From Jiangella muralis (GTDB lineage Bacteria > Actinomycetota > Actinomycetes > Jiangellales > Jiangellaceae): DNA of 64,000 nucleotides. The stretch lies in contig NZ_KQ434754.1 in the NCBI RefSeq assembly GCF_001270745.1, positions 232,322 through 296,321 of the forward strand. Direction: 5' to 3'. A program made the translations under genes and the position numbers. A model generated the notes under the pieces. That model did not search any database. It had not been told where the DNA came from and worked only from the letters and a program-made list of their open reading frames with translations. Below are positions 44,108 through 52,817 of this stretch, piece by piece. Numbering within the stretch: the stretch's first letter is position 1; every line of letters starts with the position of its first letter.

Positions 44108-46842
44108 GGCGCCCCGGGCGCGGATGGCGGCCAGCGCTGCGGATCGCACGGCGGCAGGTCCGCCGCAACCTCGGCCGCTCGCTGCTGATCGCGGTGCTGG
44201 TGGGGCTCCCGGTGGCGGGCGCGACCATCGCCGATGTCCTGTACCGCAGCGCCGACTCCCCCGAGCGCACCGCCTACGCCCGCATGGGTGACGCCGACGT
44301 GATCCTCGAGGTCACGCCGTGGGCCGAGCTCCCGATGCCCGCCAACGGCCGGCTGCCGCTGGTCGACATCTCGTACAACGCGATGCCGGAGGGCCTGCCG
44401 GCCCGCGACTCCGGCGCCGTCGACCTGCCCGCGCTGCTCCCGGCGGGCACCGTCCTGGAGCCCGAGCGCCGGATCCAGGGCATCCGGCCGCGCCACGGCG
44501 ACACCGTGCTGCGCAACGTCCTGCTCGACGTCGGGACCCAGGGCGGCCCGCTGACCGACCACGCGTTCCGGCTCGACGGCGGCCGCTGGCCGGAGGCGCG
44601 CGACGAGGTCGTGGTGACACCGCGGCTGGCCGAGCGGCTGGACCTGCTCGACGACGGTGACCTTCGGCCCGACGCCACGATGACGTTGGACGACGGGCCG
44701 CGGATGCGCGTCACCGGGCTCGTCGTCGACCCGTTCCACCTCGACGCCGAGGTCGTGAGCGCCGCACCGGGCTCGGTCACCGCCGAGTTCGCGGCCACCC
44801 TGGAGACCGCCTGGGGCAACCTGTCCTTCACCGGCGGCGAGGCCTATCTGGCCGACCTGCCGGCCGGGACCGACGTCGACGAGCTCGGCCGCCGGCTGGC
44901 CGCCGACGGCGTCGGCCTGATGCCGCGCGACGCCGTCGCCAATCCGGAGCAGTTCTACGAGACCACCGGCGGTCCGACCGTCGACCAGGTGCAGCGGGCC
45001 GCCCTCGTCGCGCTCGTCGTCGGGCTGGGGCTGCTGGAGGTCGTGCTGCTGGCCGGCGCCGCGTTCGCCGTCGGCGCCCGGCGACAGGTTCGCGACATCG
45101 GCCTGCTGGTCGCCGGCGGCGCGTCCGCCGGGCAGGTGCGGCGGACGGTGCTGGCCCAAGGGCTGGTGCTGGGCGTCATCGGCGCGGTGCTGGGGATCGT
45201 CGCCGGTGCACTGCTGGTGCCGGCGGTGGCGCCGCTGTGGGAGTGGTTCCTCGGCGAGCTGATCGACGACTGGACGTTCGGCTGGGTCGAGCTGGTCGTG
45301 GCCGCCGCCGTCGGGGTGCTGTCGGGGGTGGCCGCCGCCGTGGTGCCGGCGATCGGCGCGGCCCGGATGAAGCCGGTCGACGCGCTGGCCGAGCGGTTCC
45401 GGACGACGCGGCTGGCGGCGCGGCTGCCGATGGTCGGGCTGGTGCTGTTCGTCGTCGGCGCCGGCGGTGCGCTCATCGCCAGCCGGATCATGTCCGGGAA
45501 CCTGGCCGACTACGGCCGGCGGCTGGAGCAACTCTCCGGCACCGGCGCCTTCGTCCACCAGCCCTCGACGGCGCCCTACATCGCCATCCAGCTGGCCGGG
45601 GCGCTGGTGGCGACGGCCGGCATCGTCGTGCTGCTGCCCGGGCTGATCTCCGCGCTGGCCCGCGGCGCGCACCGGCTGGGCCTCTCGGCCCGGCTGGCCG
45701 TCCGCGACGCCGCGCGGCACCGGCACCGCACCGCGCCGGCGGTCGCGGCCATCGCGATCGTCGTGGCGGGGACGACGGCGGTCGCGTTCGGCGCCGGCGG
45801 CTCGGCCAAGGCCGACGAGCTGCGCTACACGCCGATGCTGCCCGACAACGTCATCCGCATCGACATCGACTGGTACGGGCTACCCGACGACGAGGCCACG
45901 GCCCAGCTCGTCGCCGCGGAGGAGGCACTCGCCAGAACCCTGCCCGCCGCCGTCCCGCACCGGCTCACCGAGGCGACGCTGCGGTACACGGCGGACGACG
46001 CCTACAACGTCGCGTGGCTGCAGGGATCGCCCGACTGCACCGGCTGCGCGGGGTGGACCAGCGGATCGGCATCGGCCGCCGTCGCGGACCCGGCGATCAT
46101 GGCCATCGCCGCGGGCGGCGCGCCCGACCAGGCCACGCTCGACGCCGTCGATGGCGGCGCCATGGTCGTCTACGACCGCTCGTTCCTCGGCGACGGCGGC
46201 GACATCGCCATCGAGACCTTCCCCACGGACGACACGCCGACGTCGGTCCGCTTCCGCGGGCACCTGGCCGAGCGCGACCTCGCCTACTCCAGCCTGCCCG
46301 GCGCGTTCGCCGCGGCGGAGACGTTGACCGCGCGCGGCTTCGAACTGAGGGTGACGGGCAGCCTCGTCACCTTCGAGGACGCCACACCCGAGCAGCTCGA
46401 CGCCGCCCTGCAGGCCATCGAGTCGACCGGCGCCTGGGTCTCCGTCGAGACCCCGTTCGAGACCGAGCGCGACCCCGCGGTGCTGGCGCTCACCGCCGGC
46501 GCGGCGTTCGTGACGCTGGTCGGCGTGGCCATCGCGGTCTCGCTGGCGGCCGCCGAGGGCCGGGCCGACCTCGCCACCCTGGCCGCCGTCGGGGCACCGC
46601 CCCGGCGCCGGCGCGGGCTGGCCGGCGCCCAGGCGTTGGTCGTCGGCGGAATGGGGGTACTGATCGGGTCCGGATTGGGTATCTATTTCGCGTATCTGGT
46701 GTGGCCGGCGCTCGGAGCGCCGGACTTCATCTGGGCCTGGGACAGCCTCGTCCTCACCGGTGTCGCCGTCCCTGTCCTGGCCGTCCTCGTCGCGGTGATC
46801 TTCACCCCGAGCCGGTTGCCGATGATCAGGAGGGTCGAGTGA
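44104..46842 (+). CDS. FtsX/MacB-like ABC permease, fused two-module type
   Basis: 912 residues. One N-terminal helix (about 24-44) and a 230-residue extracytoplasmic domain; then three TM helices from about 300 (AALVALVVGLGLLEVVLLAGAAFAV), two more near 440-520, a second extracytoplasmic region, and a C-terminal three-helix FtsX module (about 790-905). This double-FtsX layout matches single-chain MacB/YknZ-like exporters of actinobacteria that expel antibiotics or lipoproteins. Coupled to the ATPase before it and the small ORF after it. Confidence 0.9.
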   Translation: MRRPGRGWRPALRIARRQVRRNLGRSLLIAVLVGLPVAGATIADVLYRSADSPERTAYARMGDADVILEVTPWAELPMPANGRLPLVDISYNAMPEGLPARDSGAVDLPALLPAGTVLEPERRIQGIRPRHGDTVLRNVLLDVGTQGGPLTDHAFRLDGGRWPEARDEVVVTPRLAERLDLLDDGDLRPDATMTLDDGPRMRVTGLVVDPFHLDAEVVSAAPGSVTAEFAATLETAWGNLSFTGGEAYLADLPAGTDVDELGRRLAADGVGLMPRDAVANPEQFYETTGGPTVDQVQRAALVALVVGLGLLEVVLLAGAAFAVGARRQVRDIGLLVAGGASAGQVRRTVLAQGLVLGVIGAVLGIVAGALLVPAVAPLWEWFLGELIDDWTFGWVELVVAAAVGVLSGVAAAVVPAIGAARMKPVDALAERFRTTRLAARLPMVGLVLFVVGAGGALIASRIMSGNLADYGRRLEQLSGTGAFVHQPSTAPYIAIQLAGALVATAGIVVLLPGLISALARGAHRLGLSARLAVRDAARHRHRTAPAVAAIAIVVAGTTAVAFGAGGSAKADELRYTPMLPDNVIRIDIDWYGLPDDEATAQLVAAEEALARTLPAAVPHRLTEATLRYTADDAYNVAWLQGSPDCTGCAGWTSGSASAAVADPAIMAIAAGGAPDQATLDAVDGGAMVVYDRSFLGDGGDIAIETFPTDDTPTSVRFRGHLAERDLAYSSLPGAFAAAETLTARGFELRVTGSLVTFEDATPEQLDAALQAIESTGAWVSVETPFETERDPAVLALTAGAAFVTLVGVAIAVSLAAAEGRADLATLAAVGAPPRRRRGLAGAQALVVGGMGVLIGSGLGIYFAYLVWPALGAPDFIWAWDSLVLTGVAVPVLAVLVAVIFTPSRLPMIRRVE

Positions 46843-47000
46843 ACAGCACGACAGTGCGCCGCGCGCGTCAGGCCGCGCGCCGCCGGACGTTGGAGCTGCT
46901 CGCCCTGCGCAGGGCCGAGGCGGCCAGCCGGCGACCGGCGGAACGACGGCCCATGCGTCAAGTTCGACCCGGAGGTGCCGACACGGGGGCCGAGGGGTGA
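46839..47000 (+). CDS. Small basic protein coupled to FtsX permease (candidate)
   Basis: 53 residues: VNSTTVRRARQAARRRTLELLALRRAEAASRRPAERRPMRQ ..., about one third Arg. GTG 46839 overlaps the permease stop (GTGA), exactly as the other gene pairs in this operon do. That is the main support. The amphipathic Arg/Leu/Ala repeat predicts a positive helix. No homolog family known. It could still be a chance frame in a GC-rich tail. Confidence 0.42.
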   Translation: MNSTTVRRARQAARRRTLELLALRRAEAASRRPAERRPMRQVRPGGADTGAEG

Positions 47001-47010
47001 AGATGGTTCC

Positions 47011-47592
47011 ATGACGGAGCCCAACCAGAACGCCGAGTCCCACGACACCCATGAGGACGACGAGCAGCGCGTCGTCGTCGTCGGCCCCGGCGGCATGGCC
47101 GTCGAGTCCGCGCCAGGGGGCCAGGAGGAGCAGCGCTCGCTCACCGACCTCGTCGAACAGCCGGCCAAGGTCATGCGCATCGGCAGCATGATCAAGCAGT
47201 TGCTCGACGAGGTGAAGGCCGCGCCGCTCGACGAAGCGAGCCGCCGCCGGCTGGGCGAGATCCACCGGGCCTCCATCGACGAGCTCGAGGACGGCCTGGC
47301 GCCGGAACTGGTCGACGAGCTCGAGCGGCTCGCGCTCCCGTTCGACGACGACAACGTGCCCACCGACGCCGAGCTGCGGGTCGCGCAGGCCCAGCTGGTC
47401 GGCTGGCTGGAGGGGCTGTTCCACGGCATCCAGACCACGCTGTTCGCGCAGCAGATGGCGGCGCGGGCGCAGCTCGAGCAGATGCGCCGGGCGCTGCCCC
47501 CGGGCGTGCAGCTGGCGCCCGGTCAGGCGATGCCGGGTCAGCCGCCGGCGCCCGACGAGGGCGATCAGCGCGGCAGCGGGATGTACCTCTGA
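47011..47592 (+). CDS. bpa: Bacterial proteasome activator
   Basis: 193 residues of the DUF2587 family. A disordered N-terminus, then a four-helix bundle (LTDLVEQPAKVMRIGSMIKQLLDEVKAAPLDEASRRRLGEIHRASIDELEDGLAPELVDELERL) that forms a ring. The C-terminus MYL follows Gly, giving GMYL against the known GQYL that docks into the 20S proteasome. In Mycobacterium the ATP-independent activator Bpa/PafE feeds unfolded proteins (including HspR) to the proteasome. A leaderless start after TGAAGAT is possible. Confidence 0.93.
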   Translation: MTEPNQNAESHDTHEDDEQRVVVVGPGGMAVESAPGGQEEQRSLTDLVEQPAKVMRIGSMIKQLLDEVKAAPLDEASRRRLGEIHRASIDELEDGLAPELVDELERLALPFDDDNVPTDAELRVAQAQLVGWLEGLFHGIQTTLFAQQMAARAQLEQMRRALPPGVQLAPGQAMPGQPPAPDEGDQRGSGMYL

Positions 47593-47683
47593 CGATCCTG
47601 CCGCCGGACGACTCGGGCCGGCCCGCCTGGCCGAGCGGCTCGACGACGTCGATCCAGCTCGGCCACGCGGGTGAGTCAGCCCG

Positions 47684-48139
47684 TCAGGCGGCGGTGCGGG
47701 CGTGGCTCTCGATGACGCCGGCGAGTCGCGGCAGCGCCTCTTCGACGTGCTTCTGTGCCTGCGGGCGCAGCTTGCCGTAGACCTTCTTGACGCTGTCGCG
47801 CTGCGACGCCGCGGCGCGTGCGTCGGACACCCCGAGCAGGGCGTCGGCCACCTCGGTGCGGCGGCCCTCGAAGTAGTCGGCGAGCGAGCCGCCACCCGTG
47901 GCCTGGAAGTCGGCGTAGAACGGCTCGGCCTGCTCGACGAACGAGTCGAGCATGTTGTCGATGGTCTCCGGTACGAACCCGGAGTTGATCTTCTTCAGGA
48001 CCGCGTAGCCGCCCTTGACGGCCATCCCCGAGACGCCGCTCTTGTCGGAGACCTCGGCGTCGACGAGCTGGTGGAGGTCCTTGACGACGGCGGGCCGGCG
48101 GGCCGGGTCGAGAAGGATCTCGCGGAGTGTGTCAGCCAT
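47684..48139 (-). CDS. DUF6918-like helical protein
   Basis: 151 residues, all helical: MADTLREILLDPARRPAVVKDLHQLVDAEVSDKSGVSGMAVKGGYAVLKKINSGFVPETIDNMLDSF ... It matches a small actinobacterial family (DUF6918, from memory) of unknown function. GATAAT lies about 25 bases upstream and GAGGGG 10 bases before ATG 48139, a conventional leadered promoter. Convergent with bpa. Confidence 0.8.
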   Translation of the reverse strand: MADTLREILLDPARRPAVVKDLHQLVDAEVSDKSGVSGMAVKGGYAVLKKINSGFVPETIDNMLDSFVEQAEPFYADFQATGGGSLADYFEGRRTEVADALLGVSDARAAASQRDSVKKVYGKLRPQAQKHVEEALPRLAGVIESHARTAA

Positions 48140-48352
48140 GTGGGAAGTGCCCCTCATTATCGAATTTGATCAGGTGTGACGGACGTGCTCCGCCACTGTA
48201 GAACACGAAGATCGGTGCGGCGAAGAGTGGTATTTGTCCGGTTTGATGCGCGTGTGTCCTGGTGGGATCAGAGTGGTCTGAGTGGCGGGGCTGCGGCGGG
48301 GTGCTGCGCTGGCTCCGCTTCGCGGCGAGCGGAGGCGGAGTGTGCTGCGCTA
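48140..48352. promoter_or_regulatory. Promoter of the DUF6918-like gene and hairpin of the serS-HAD operon
   Basis: Contains TTCGATAATG on the minus strand for the DUF6918-like gene. Near 48300-48345 a stem (GCTCCGCT / AGCGGAGG) lies between two copies of GTGCTGCGCT, probably the terminator of the HAD/serS operon. Confidence 0.45.
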
Positions 48353-49171
48353 CTACTCGGGGACGTCTGGGAAGTAGGTGGTGAGGAGGGCGGCGAGGCC
48401 GTTGGACTCGACGTCCCCGCAGATGGTGTCGGCCACGGCCTTGACGTCGTCAGGGGCCTGGCCCATCGCCACGCCGACAGCGGCCCAGCGCAGCATCTCG
48501 AGGTCGTTGTGACCGTCGCCGGCGGCGAGGGCGCCGTCCGCCGTCACACCGAGGCGGGCGGCCACCTTGGCCAGCCCGGACGCCTTCGAGACGCCGACCG
48601 GCATGATGTCCAGCCACGCCGTGAAGCCGATGGCGTAGTCGACGCTGGGCAGGCCGGAGTCGCGGGCGATGGCCCGCAGCCGCTCGCGGTCGCCGTTGGG
48701 CCAGCGCACCACCAGCCGCGTCACCGGCTGGGCGACCAGCTCGTCGTGGTGGACGACGGTGACGTCGCCGTCGAGGTCGCCGGCCGGGAACTCGCCCGTC
48801 ACCCGGTGGCCGCGGCCCAACTCCTCGACCGCCAGGACGGCGTCGGGGATCTGCTCGGTGAAGTAGCGGACGGTGTCGGTGATGTCGAACGTCTCGATGT
48901 CGATCGGCGCCCGCTCGGCCACGTCGACCACCACCGCGCCGTTCGAGCAGACCGCGTACCCGTCCTCGAGCCCGAGCTGGTCCAGCAGCGGCAGCGTCGA
49001 GTGCATCGACCGCCCGGTCGCGACGACGATGTGCGCGCCGGCGTCGTGCGCCCGCCGCACCGCGTCGAGGACCGGTGGCCGCGGCGGCTGGTGGAACTCG
49101 GCGTATGTCACCAGGGTGCCGTCGACGTCGAGCGCCACCAGGGCCGGGCGCCAGCTGTCGGTCACCGTCAC
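48353..49171 (-). CDS. HAD-superfamily Cof-type phosphatase
   Basis: 272 residues. HAD motif [12 protein letters not shown] (both catalytic Asp), motif [10 protein letters not shown], Lys in GVSKASGL and motif [14 protein letters not shown] are intact. A C2 cap lies between I and II. Dephosphorylates sugar phosphates or nucleotides such as FMN or PLP. GTG 49171 overlaps the serS stop (GTGA). The serS-HAD pair is conserved in actinobacteria. Confidence 0.92.
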   Translation of the reverse strand: MTVTDSWRPALVALDVDGTLVTYAEFHQPPRPPVLDAVRRAHDAGAHIVVATGRSMHSTLPLLDQLGLEDGYAVCSNGAVVVDVAERAPIDIETFDITDTVRYFTEQIPDAVLAVEELGRGHRVTGEFPAGDLDGDVTVVHHDELVAQPVTRLVVRWPNGDRERLRAIARDSGLPSVDYAIGFTAWLDIMPVGVSKASGLAKVAARLGVTADGALAAGDGHNDLEMLRWAAVGVAMGQAPDDVKAVADTICGDVESNGLAALLTTYFPDVPE

Positions 49172-50430
49172 CGCGCGACCGGTTCCAGCAGTTCGCGGCC
49201 GCCGAGGAACGGCCGCAGCGCCTTCGGCACGTACACCGAGCCGTCGGGCTGCTGGTGGTTCTCGAGCAGCGCCACGATCCACCGGGTGGTGGCCAGCGTG
49301 CCGTTGAGCGTCGCGACCGGGCGGGTGCCGCCGTCGGTGCGCTCGCGGACGCCGAGCCGCCGGGCCTGGAACGTGGTGCAGTTCGACGTGGACGTCAGCT
49401 CCAGGTAGCGGTCCTGCGATGGCAGCCACGCCTCGCAGTCGAACTTGCGGGCCGCGCTCGACCCGAGGTCGCCCGCCGCGACGTCGATGACGCGGTACGG
49501 CAGCTCCATGTCGCCCATCATCTGCTCCTCCCAGCCGAGCAGGCGCGCGTGCTCGTCGGCCGCGTCCTCCTCGTGGCAGTAGCAGAACATCTCGACCTTG
49601 TGGAACTGGTGAACGCGGATGATCCCGCGGGTGTCCTTGCCGTAAGAACCTGCCTCGCGGCGGTAGCAGGCCGACCAGCCGGCGTAGCGCAGCGGCCCGT
49701 CGGAGAGGTCGACGATCTCGCCGGCGTGGTAGCCGGCCAGCGCGACCTCGCTGGTGCCGACCAGGTAGAGGTCGTCGGCGTCGATGCGGTAGACCTCATC
49801 GGCGTGCGCGCCGAGGAAGCCGGTGCCGCCCATGATCTCCGGCCGCACCAGTGTCGGCGTGATGACCGGTGTGAACCCGGCGGCGACGGCGGTGGCCATG
49901 CCGTGGTTGAGGATGGCCAGCTCGAGCTGCGCACCCACCCCGGTGAGGAAGTAGAACCGGGCGCCGGAGACCTTCGCGCCGCGCTCGGTGTCGATGGCGC
50001 GCAGTCCTTCGCCCAGTTCGAGGTGGTCGCGGACGAGGTCGAGGGACGGCTTCTCGCCCACCTCGCGGAGCACGGTGTAGTCGTCCTCGCCGCCCGCCGG
50101 CACGCCGTCGAGCACGAGGTTCGACGGCACCCGCGCCAGTTCGTCGAGCGTCGCCTGCGCGGCGTCGGCGGCGGCCTCGGCGCTCTTCACCGCGGCGGCG
50201 AGCTCGCGGGTGGTGGCGAGCAGTTCCTGCTTCTCCTCGGGCGCGGCCTTCGGGATGAGCTTGCCCAGGCGCTTCTGCTCCGCGCGCAGCCGCTCGAACT
50301 CGGCCAGGGAGGACCGCCGCGACTCGTCGGCGGCGAGCAACTCGTCGACGACGGTCTCGCTCTCGCCGCGCGCTCGCTGCGACGCGCGGACACGGTCGGG
50401 GTCTTCCCGGATCAGGCGCAGATCTAGCAC
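49168..50430 (-). CDS. serS: Seryl-tRNA synthetase
   Basis: 420 residues. N-terminal coiled-coil arm (about 30-100, [48 protein letters not shown]) that grips the long variable arm of tRNA-Ser, then class II motifs: motif 2 around [27 protein letters not shown] and motif 3 around [19 protein letters not shown]. Charges both tRNA-Ser genes in this window. GTG 50430 follows TACCCT by 6 bases (leaderless) and gives the expected start [12 protein letters not shown]. Confidence 0.96.
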   Translation of the reverse strand: MLDLRLIREDPDRVRASQRARGESETVVDELLAADESRRSSLAEFERLRAEQKRLGKLIPKAAPEEKQELLATTRELAAAVKSAEAAADAAQATLDELARVPSNLVLDGVPAGGEDDYTVLREVGEKPSLDLVRDHLELGEGLRAIDTERGAKVSGARFYFLTGVGAQLELAILNHGMATAVAAGFTPVITPTLVRPEIMGGTGFLGAHADEVYRIDADDLYLVGTSEVALAGYHAGEIVDLSDGPLRYAGWSACYRREAGSYGKDTRGIIRVHQFHKVEMFCYCHEEDAADEHARLLGWEEQMMGDMELPYRVIDVAAGDLGSSAARKFDCEAWLPSQDRYLELTSTSNCTTFQARRLGVRERTDGGTRPVATLNGTLATTRWIVALLENHQQPDGSVYVPKALRPFLGGRELLEPVAR

Positions 50431-50572
50431 CACCCGAGGGTATCGGGCGGGCGGACGGTGGCGCGCGGGGGTTTCGGCCCGGGCACGAGCCGCGAGCGGT
50501 GTTCCAGGGCGTGGCTCCCGGGTCCCGTTGCCTCCTGCGCGGCGTCCGGGCGCCGCCGCTGCTGCTGCCGAT

Positions 50573-50620
50573 GATCAGGTGACGTATCGCTCAGATTCGC
50601 TGCGCCTTCGTCACCTGATC
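50573..50620 (-). terminator. Hairpin downstream of gntR-like gene
   Basis: 12-bp arms GATCAGGTGACG (50573-50584) and CGTCACCTGATC (50609-50620) with a 24-base loop, in the gap between the GntR stop and the serS promoter. Terminator or binding site. Confidence 0.5.
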
Positions 50621-50677
50621 GTTCTCGTCAGCCGTCCTTCCTCGCACCTTGCGAGTCATCCACCTGGACGGCGCTCG

Positions 50678-50986
50678 CTAGCCGGACTGCGCTCCGTCGT
50701 CGGCGGGTGGTGGGCCGATCACGAAGGTGCCCTTGACCGGCACCGTCCGGACGACGCCGCGGTCGCGGAGGACGGCCAGTGCACGGCGGACCGTCGTGAG
50801 CGAGACACCGTACTCGCCGACCATCTCGTCCTCGCCGAGGAAACGGCCACCGGCAGGCGGTCGTCCGGCCCTGATCTCGTCCACCAGGAAGTCGGCGAGC
50901 TGGACGTAGACGTAGACGTCCGCCGTGTGATCCGGCACGAAATCAGGCACGGCGCTGGAATCTAGGCCACGGTTCGCGCTGGTCAT
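50678..50986 (-). CDS. Minimal GntR-family regulator (DNA-binding domain only)
   Basis: 102 residues: VYVYVQLADFLVDEIRAGRPPAGGRFLGEDEMVGEYGVSLTTVRRALAVLRDRGVVRTVPVKGTFVI is a complete GntR winged helix. No effector domain follows, only a short acidic tail. Expression level or a partner protein must then control it. A 24-bp perfect palindrome stands just upstream of its start, between it and the divergent hypothetical gene. Confidence 0.85.
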   Translation of the reverse strand: MTSANRGLDSSAVPDFVPDHTADVYVYVQLADFLVDEIRAGRPPAGGRFLGEDEMVGEYGVSLTTVRRALAVLRDRGVVRTVPVKGTFVIGPPPADDGAQSG

Positions 50987-50994
50987 CGTAGAGA

Positions 50995-51018
50995 CGCGTC
51001 GGTACGCGTACCGACGCG
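50995..51018. promoter_or_regulatory. 24-bp perfect palindromic operator
   Basis: Perfect dyad centred on GGTACGCGTACC with flanks GCGTC/GACGC, starting 9 bases upstream of the gntR ATG. It is the best candidate site for the GntR protein and could also act on the divergent gene at 51106. Confidence 0.75.
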
Positions 51019-51105
51019 CTGCATAGCAATTGTCCGAGGGGTGTGTCATCTTGGAGCTTTGCCGCTCTGCCCACTCACGACCCTTTCCCAGGGATCGGAG
51101 CCATC

Positions 51106-51840
51106 ATGCTGCCTGGTCACCGCCTGATCGCCGTCCAGCTACCGTCCCGCGATCCGGCCCGCCCCCAGCCGCTCATCCAGATCCGCACGCAGGACGGCCG
51201 GTTGCGCACCGAGCTGCGCGACCGCTTCGTCATGCCCGGCCCGCGCGGCTGGACCGAATGCGTGCGCCTGATGGGCTACCAGCCGATCAGCCGCTGGCGT
51301 CCCGTGCCCGTCGATAGCGGTCCGCAGGTACCGCCCGGCGCACAACACCTCTGCAAGGTCGAACCGACGCCCGTGGTGGCCACGGACGGCCGGCACGCGG
51401 TCGCCCGGCTGGCGGCCGGGCTGCTGCCCACGTGCTCGGCCGCGACCACGCTCAGCAGGGCGCATGCCGACCGGCTCGGCGACTGGCCCTGGAGCGCCCG
51501 GGCCGGCGACGTCATCGTCTGCGAGCTCGGCGCCGGCCATCGGATGCCGCACACCGGTCTGGGCCAGCCCAGACCTCACGACGACGTCGACGAACGGTCG
51601 ATGCCGTGGTGGTGGCTGCTGTGGACCCGCGCCGACGAGCCCGGCCTGTTGTCCGAGGCGCTGCTCTGCGGTGTCCCGGGCCGCGTGCCGGGCGCCGCCC
51701 ACGATCCCGACCCGTGCGCGCTGCCCCGTGGCCACGACGACGCCGGCAATCCGCCGCACACCTGGCAGCTCACCGCGTTCTCGCCGTTCCGGCCGGGTGT
51801 CACCCGCGCAACTGCGCCAGCCACTCCGCGGCGTCGGTGA
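51106..51840 (+). CDS. Hypothetical protein divergent from minimal GntR
   Basis: 244 residues, no family recognised. It begins MLPGHRLIAVQLPSRDPARPQPLIQIRTQDGRLRTELRDRF and has several Cys (HLCKVE, LPTCSAA, VICELG, LLCGVPG, PCALPRGHDD) that could bind metal or form disulphides, though no signal peptide is seen. GGAG lies 5 bases before ATG 51106. The last 41 bases overlap pheA on the other strand, so the C-terminus is less certain. Confidence 0.65.
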   Translation: MLPGHRLIAVQLPSRDPARPQPLIQIRTQDGRLRTELRDRFVMPGPRGWTECVRLMGYQPISRWRPVPVDSGPQVPPGAQHLCKVEPTPVVATDGRHAVARLAAGLLPTCSAATTLSRAHADRLGDWPWSARAGDVIVCELGAGHRMPHTGLGQPRPHDDVDERSMPWWWLLWTRADEPGLLSEALLCGVPGRVPGAAHDPDPCALPRGHDDAGNPPHTWQLTAFSPFRPGVTRATAPATPRRR

Positions 51841-52735
51841 AGTCGCTGTTCGAGGTGCCGGGAAGGACGGGCGGCCGGATGCCGTCGGCGCGCGGGTAGG
51901 AGCCGAGGAAGCGCACCGTGGCGCACACCCGGCGCAGGCCCATCATCGCCTCGCCGACCCGGGCGTCGGCGACGTGGCCTTCGACGTCGATGGCGAAGCA
52001 GTAGCGGCCCATGCCGTTGCCGGTGGGCCGCGACTCGATGCGGGTGAGGTTCACGCCACGGGCGGAGAACTGCTCCAGGATCTCCAGCAGCGCGCCGGGG
52101 TGGTCGTCGCGGATGAAGGCGACGAGGGTGGTCTTGTCGGAGCCGGTGGGCCGGCCCGGCCGCCCCGGCGACGTGACGAGGACGAAGCGGGTGACGGCGT
52201 CGGAGTCTTCACCGATGTCGACGGCGAGGGCGTCGAGGCCGTAGCGCTCGCCGGCCAGCGGCGCGGCGATGGCGGCGTCGGCGACCGTGCCGTCGGGGCC
52301 GGGCGTCCGGCCGGCGACGGACGCGGCGGCGGCGGCCGTCGACGGGCCGAGGGAGATGACGGCGTCGGGCAGCTTCGCCGTGACCCACGCGCGGCACTGA
52401 GCCTCGGCCACGGGGTGCGTGACGATGCGCCGGACGCCGGCGAGGTCCGTACCGGGGCGGGCGAGCAGTGTGAACGTGACCGGCAGCAGCACCTCGGCGG
52501 TGATGGCGAGCGGCTCGCCGCGGATCAGCTCGTCGAGCGTGGCGTTGACCGACCCTTCGACGGAGTTCTCGACGGGGACGACGGCGCCGGTGACCTCGCC
52601 GGTACGCACGGCATTGATGGCGGCGTGGACCGTCGGCGACGGCTCCAGCGTGGCGCCGGCCAGGGCGGGAAACCGCAGGGCGGCCGCCTCGGTGAACGTC
52701 GCCTCCGGGCCCAGGTAGGCGTAGCGGTCGGTCAT
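51800..52735 (-). CDS. pheA: Prephenate dehydratase
   Basis: 311 residues: AYLGPEATFTEAAAL at the start, VVPVENSVEGSVNATLD, and DAVTRFVLV (the catalytic Thr-Arg-Phe), then an ACT domain (TTLVAFIRDDHPGALLEILEQFSARGVNLTRIESRP) that binds phenylalanine for feedback control. Makes phenylpyruvate in phenylalanine synthesis. TAGTCT lies 7 bases before ATG 52735 (leaderless). Confidence 0.95.
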   Translation of the reverse strand: MTDRYAYLGPEATFTEAAALRFPALAGATLEPSPTVHAAINAVRTGEVTGAVVPVENSVEGSVNATLDELIRGEPLAITAEVLLPVTFTLLARPGTDLAGVRRIVTHPVAEAQCRAWVTAKLPDAVISLGPSTAAAAASVAGRTPGPDGTVADAAIAAPLAGERYGLDALAVDIGEDSDAVTRFVLVTSPGRPGRPTGSDKTTLVAFIRDDHPGALLEILEQFSARGVNLTRIESRPTGNGMGRYCFAIDVEGHVADARVGEAMMGLRRVCATVRFLGSYPRADGIRPPVLPGTSNSDFTDAAEWLAQLRG

Positions 52736-52817
52736 GTTCAGAAGACTAGTGTGTCAGCCTGGCCACAATTAGCGCCGTCGTTGGCGTGAGATCGGCCCGC
52801 TACGGATACGGTCGTGC

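Noticed and set aside
43648-45726. Long minus-strand open frame opposite the ABC genes
   Set aside because: Low-complexity antisense of an ABC ATPase and an FtsX permease that carry clear motifs.
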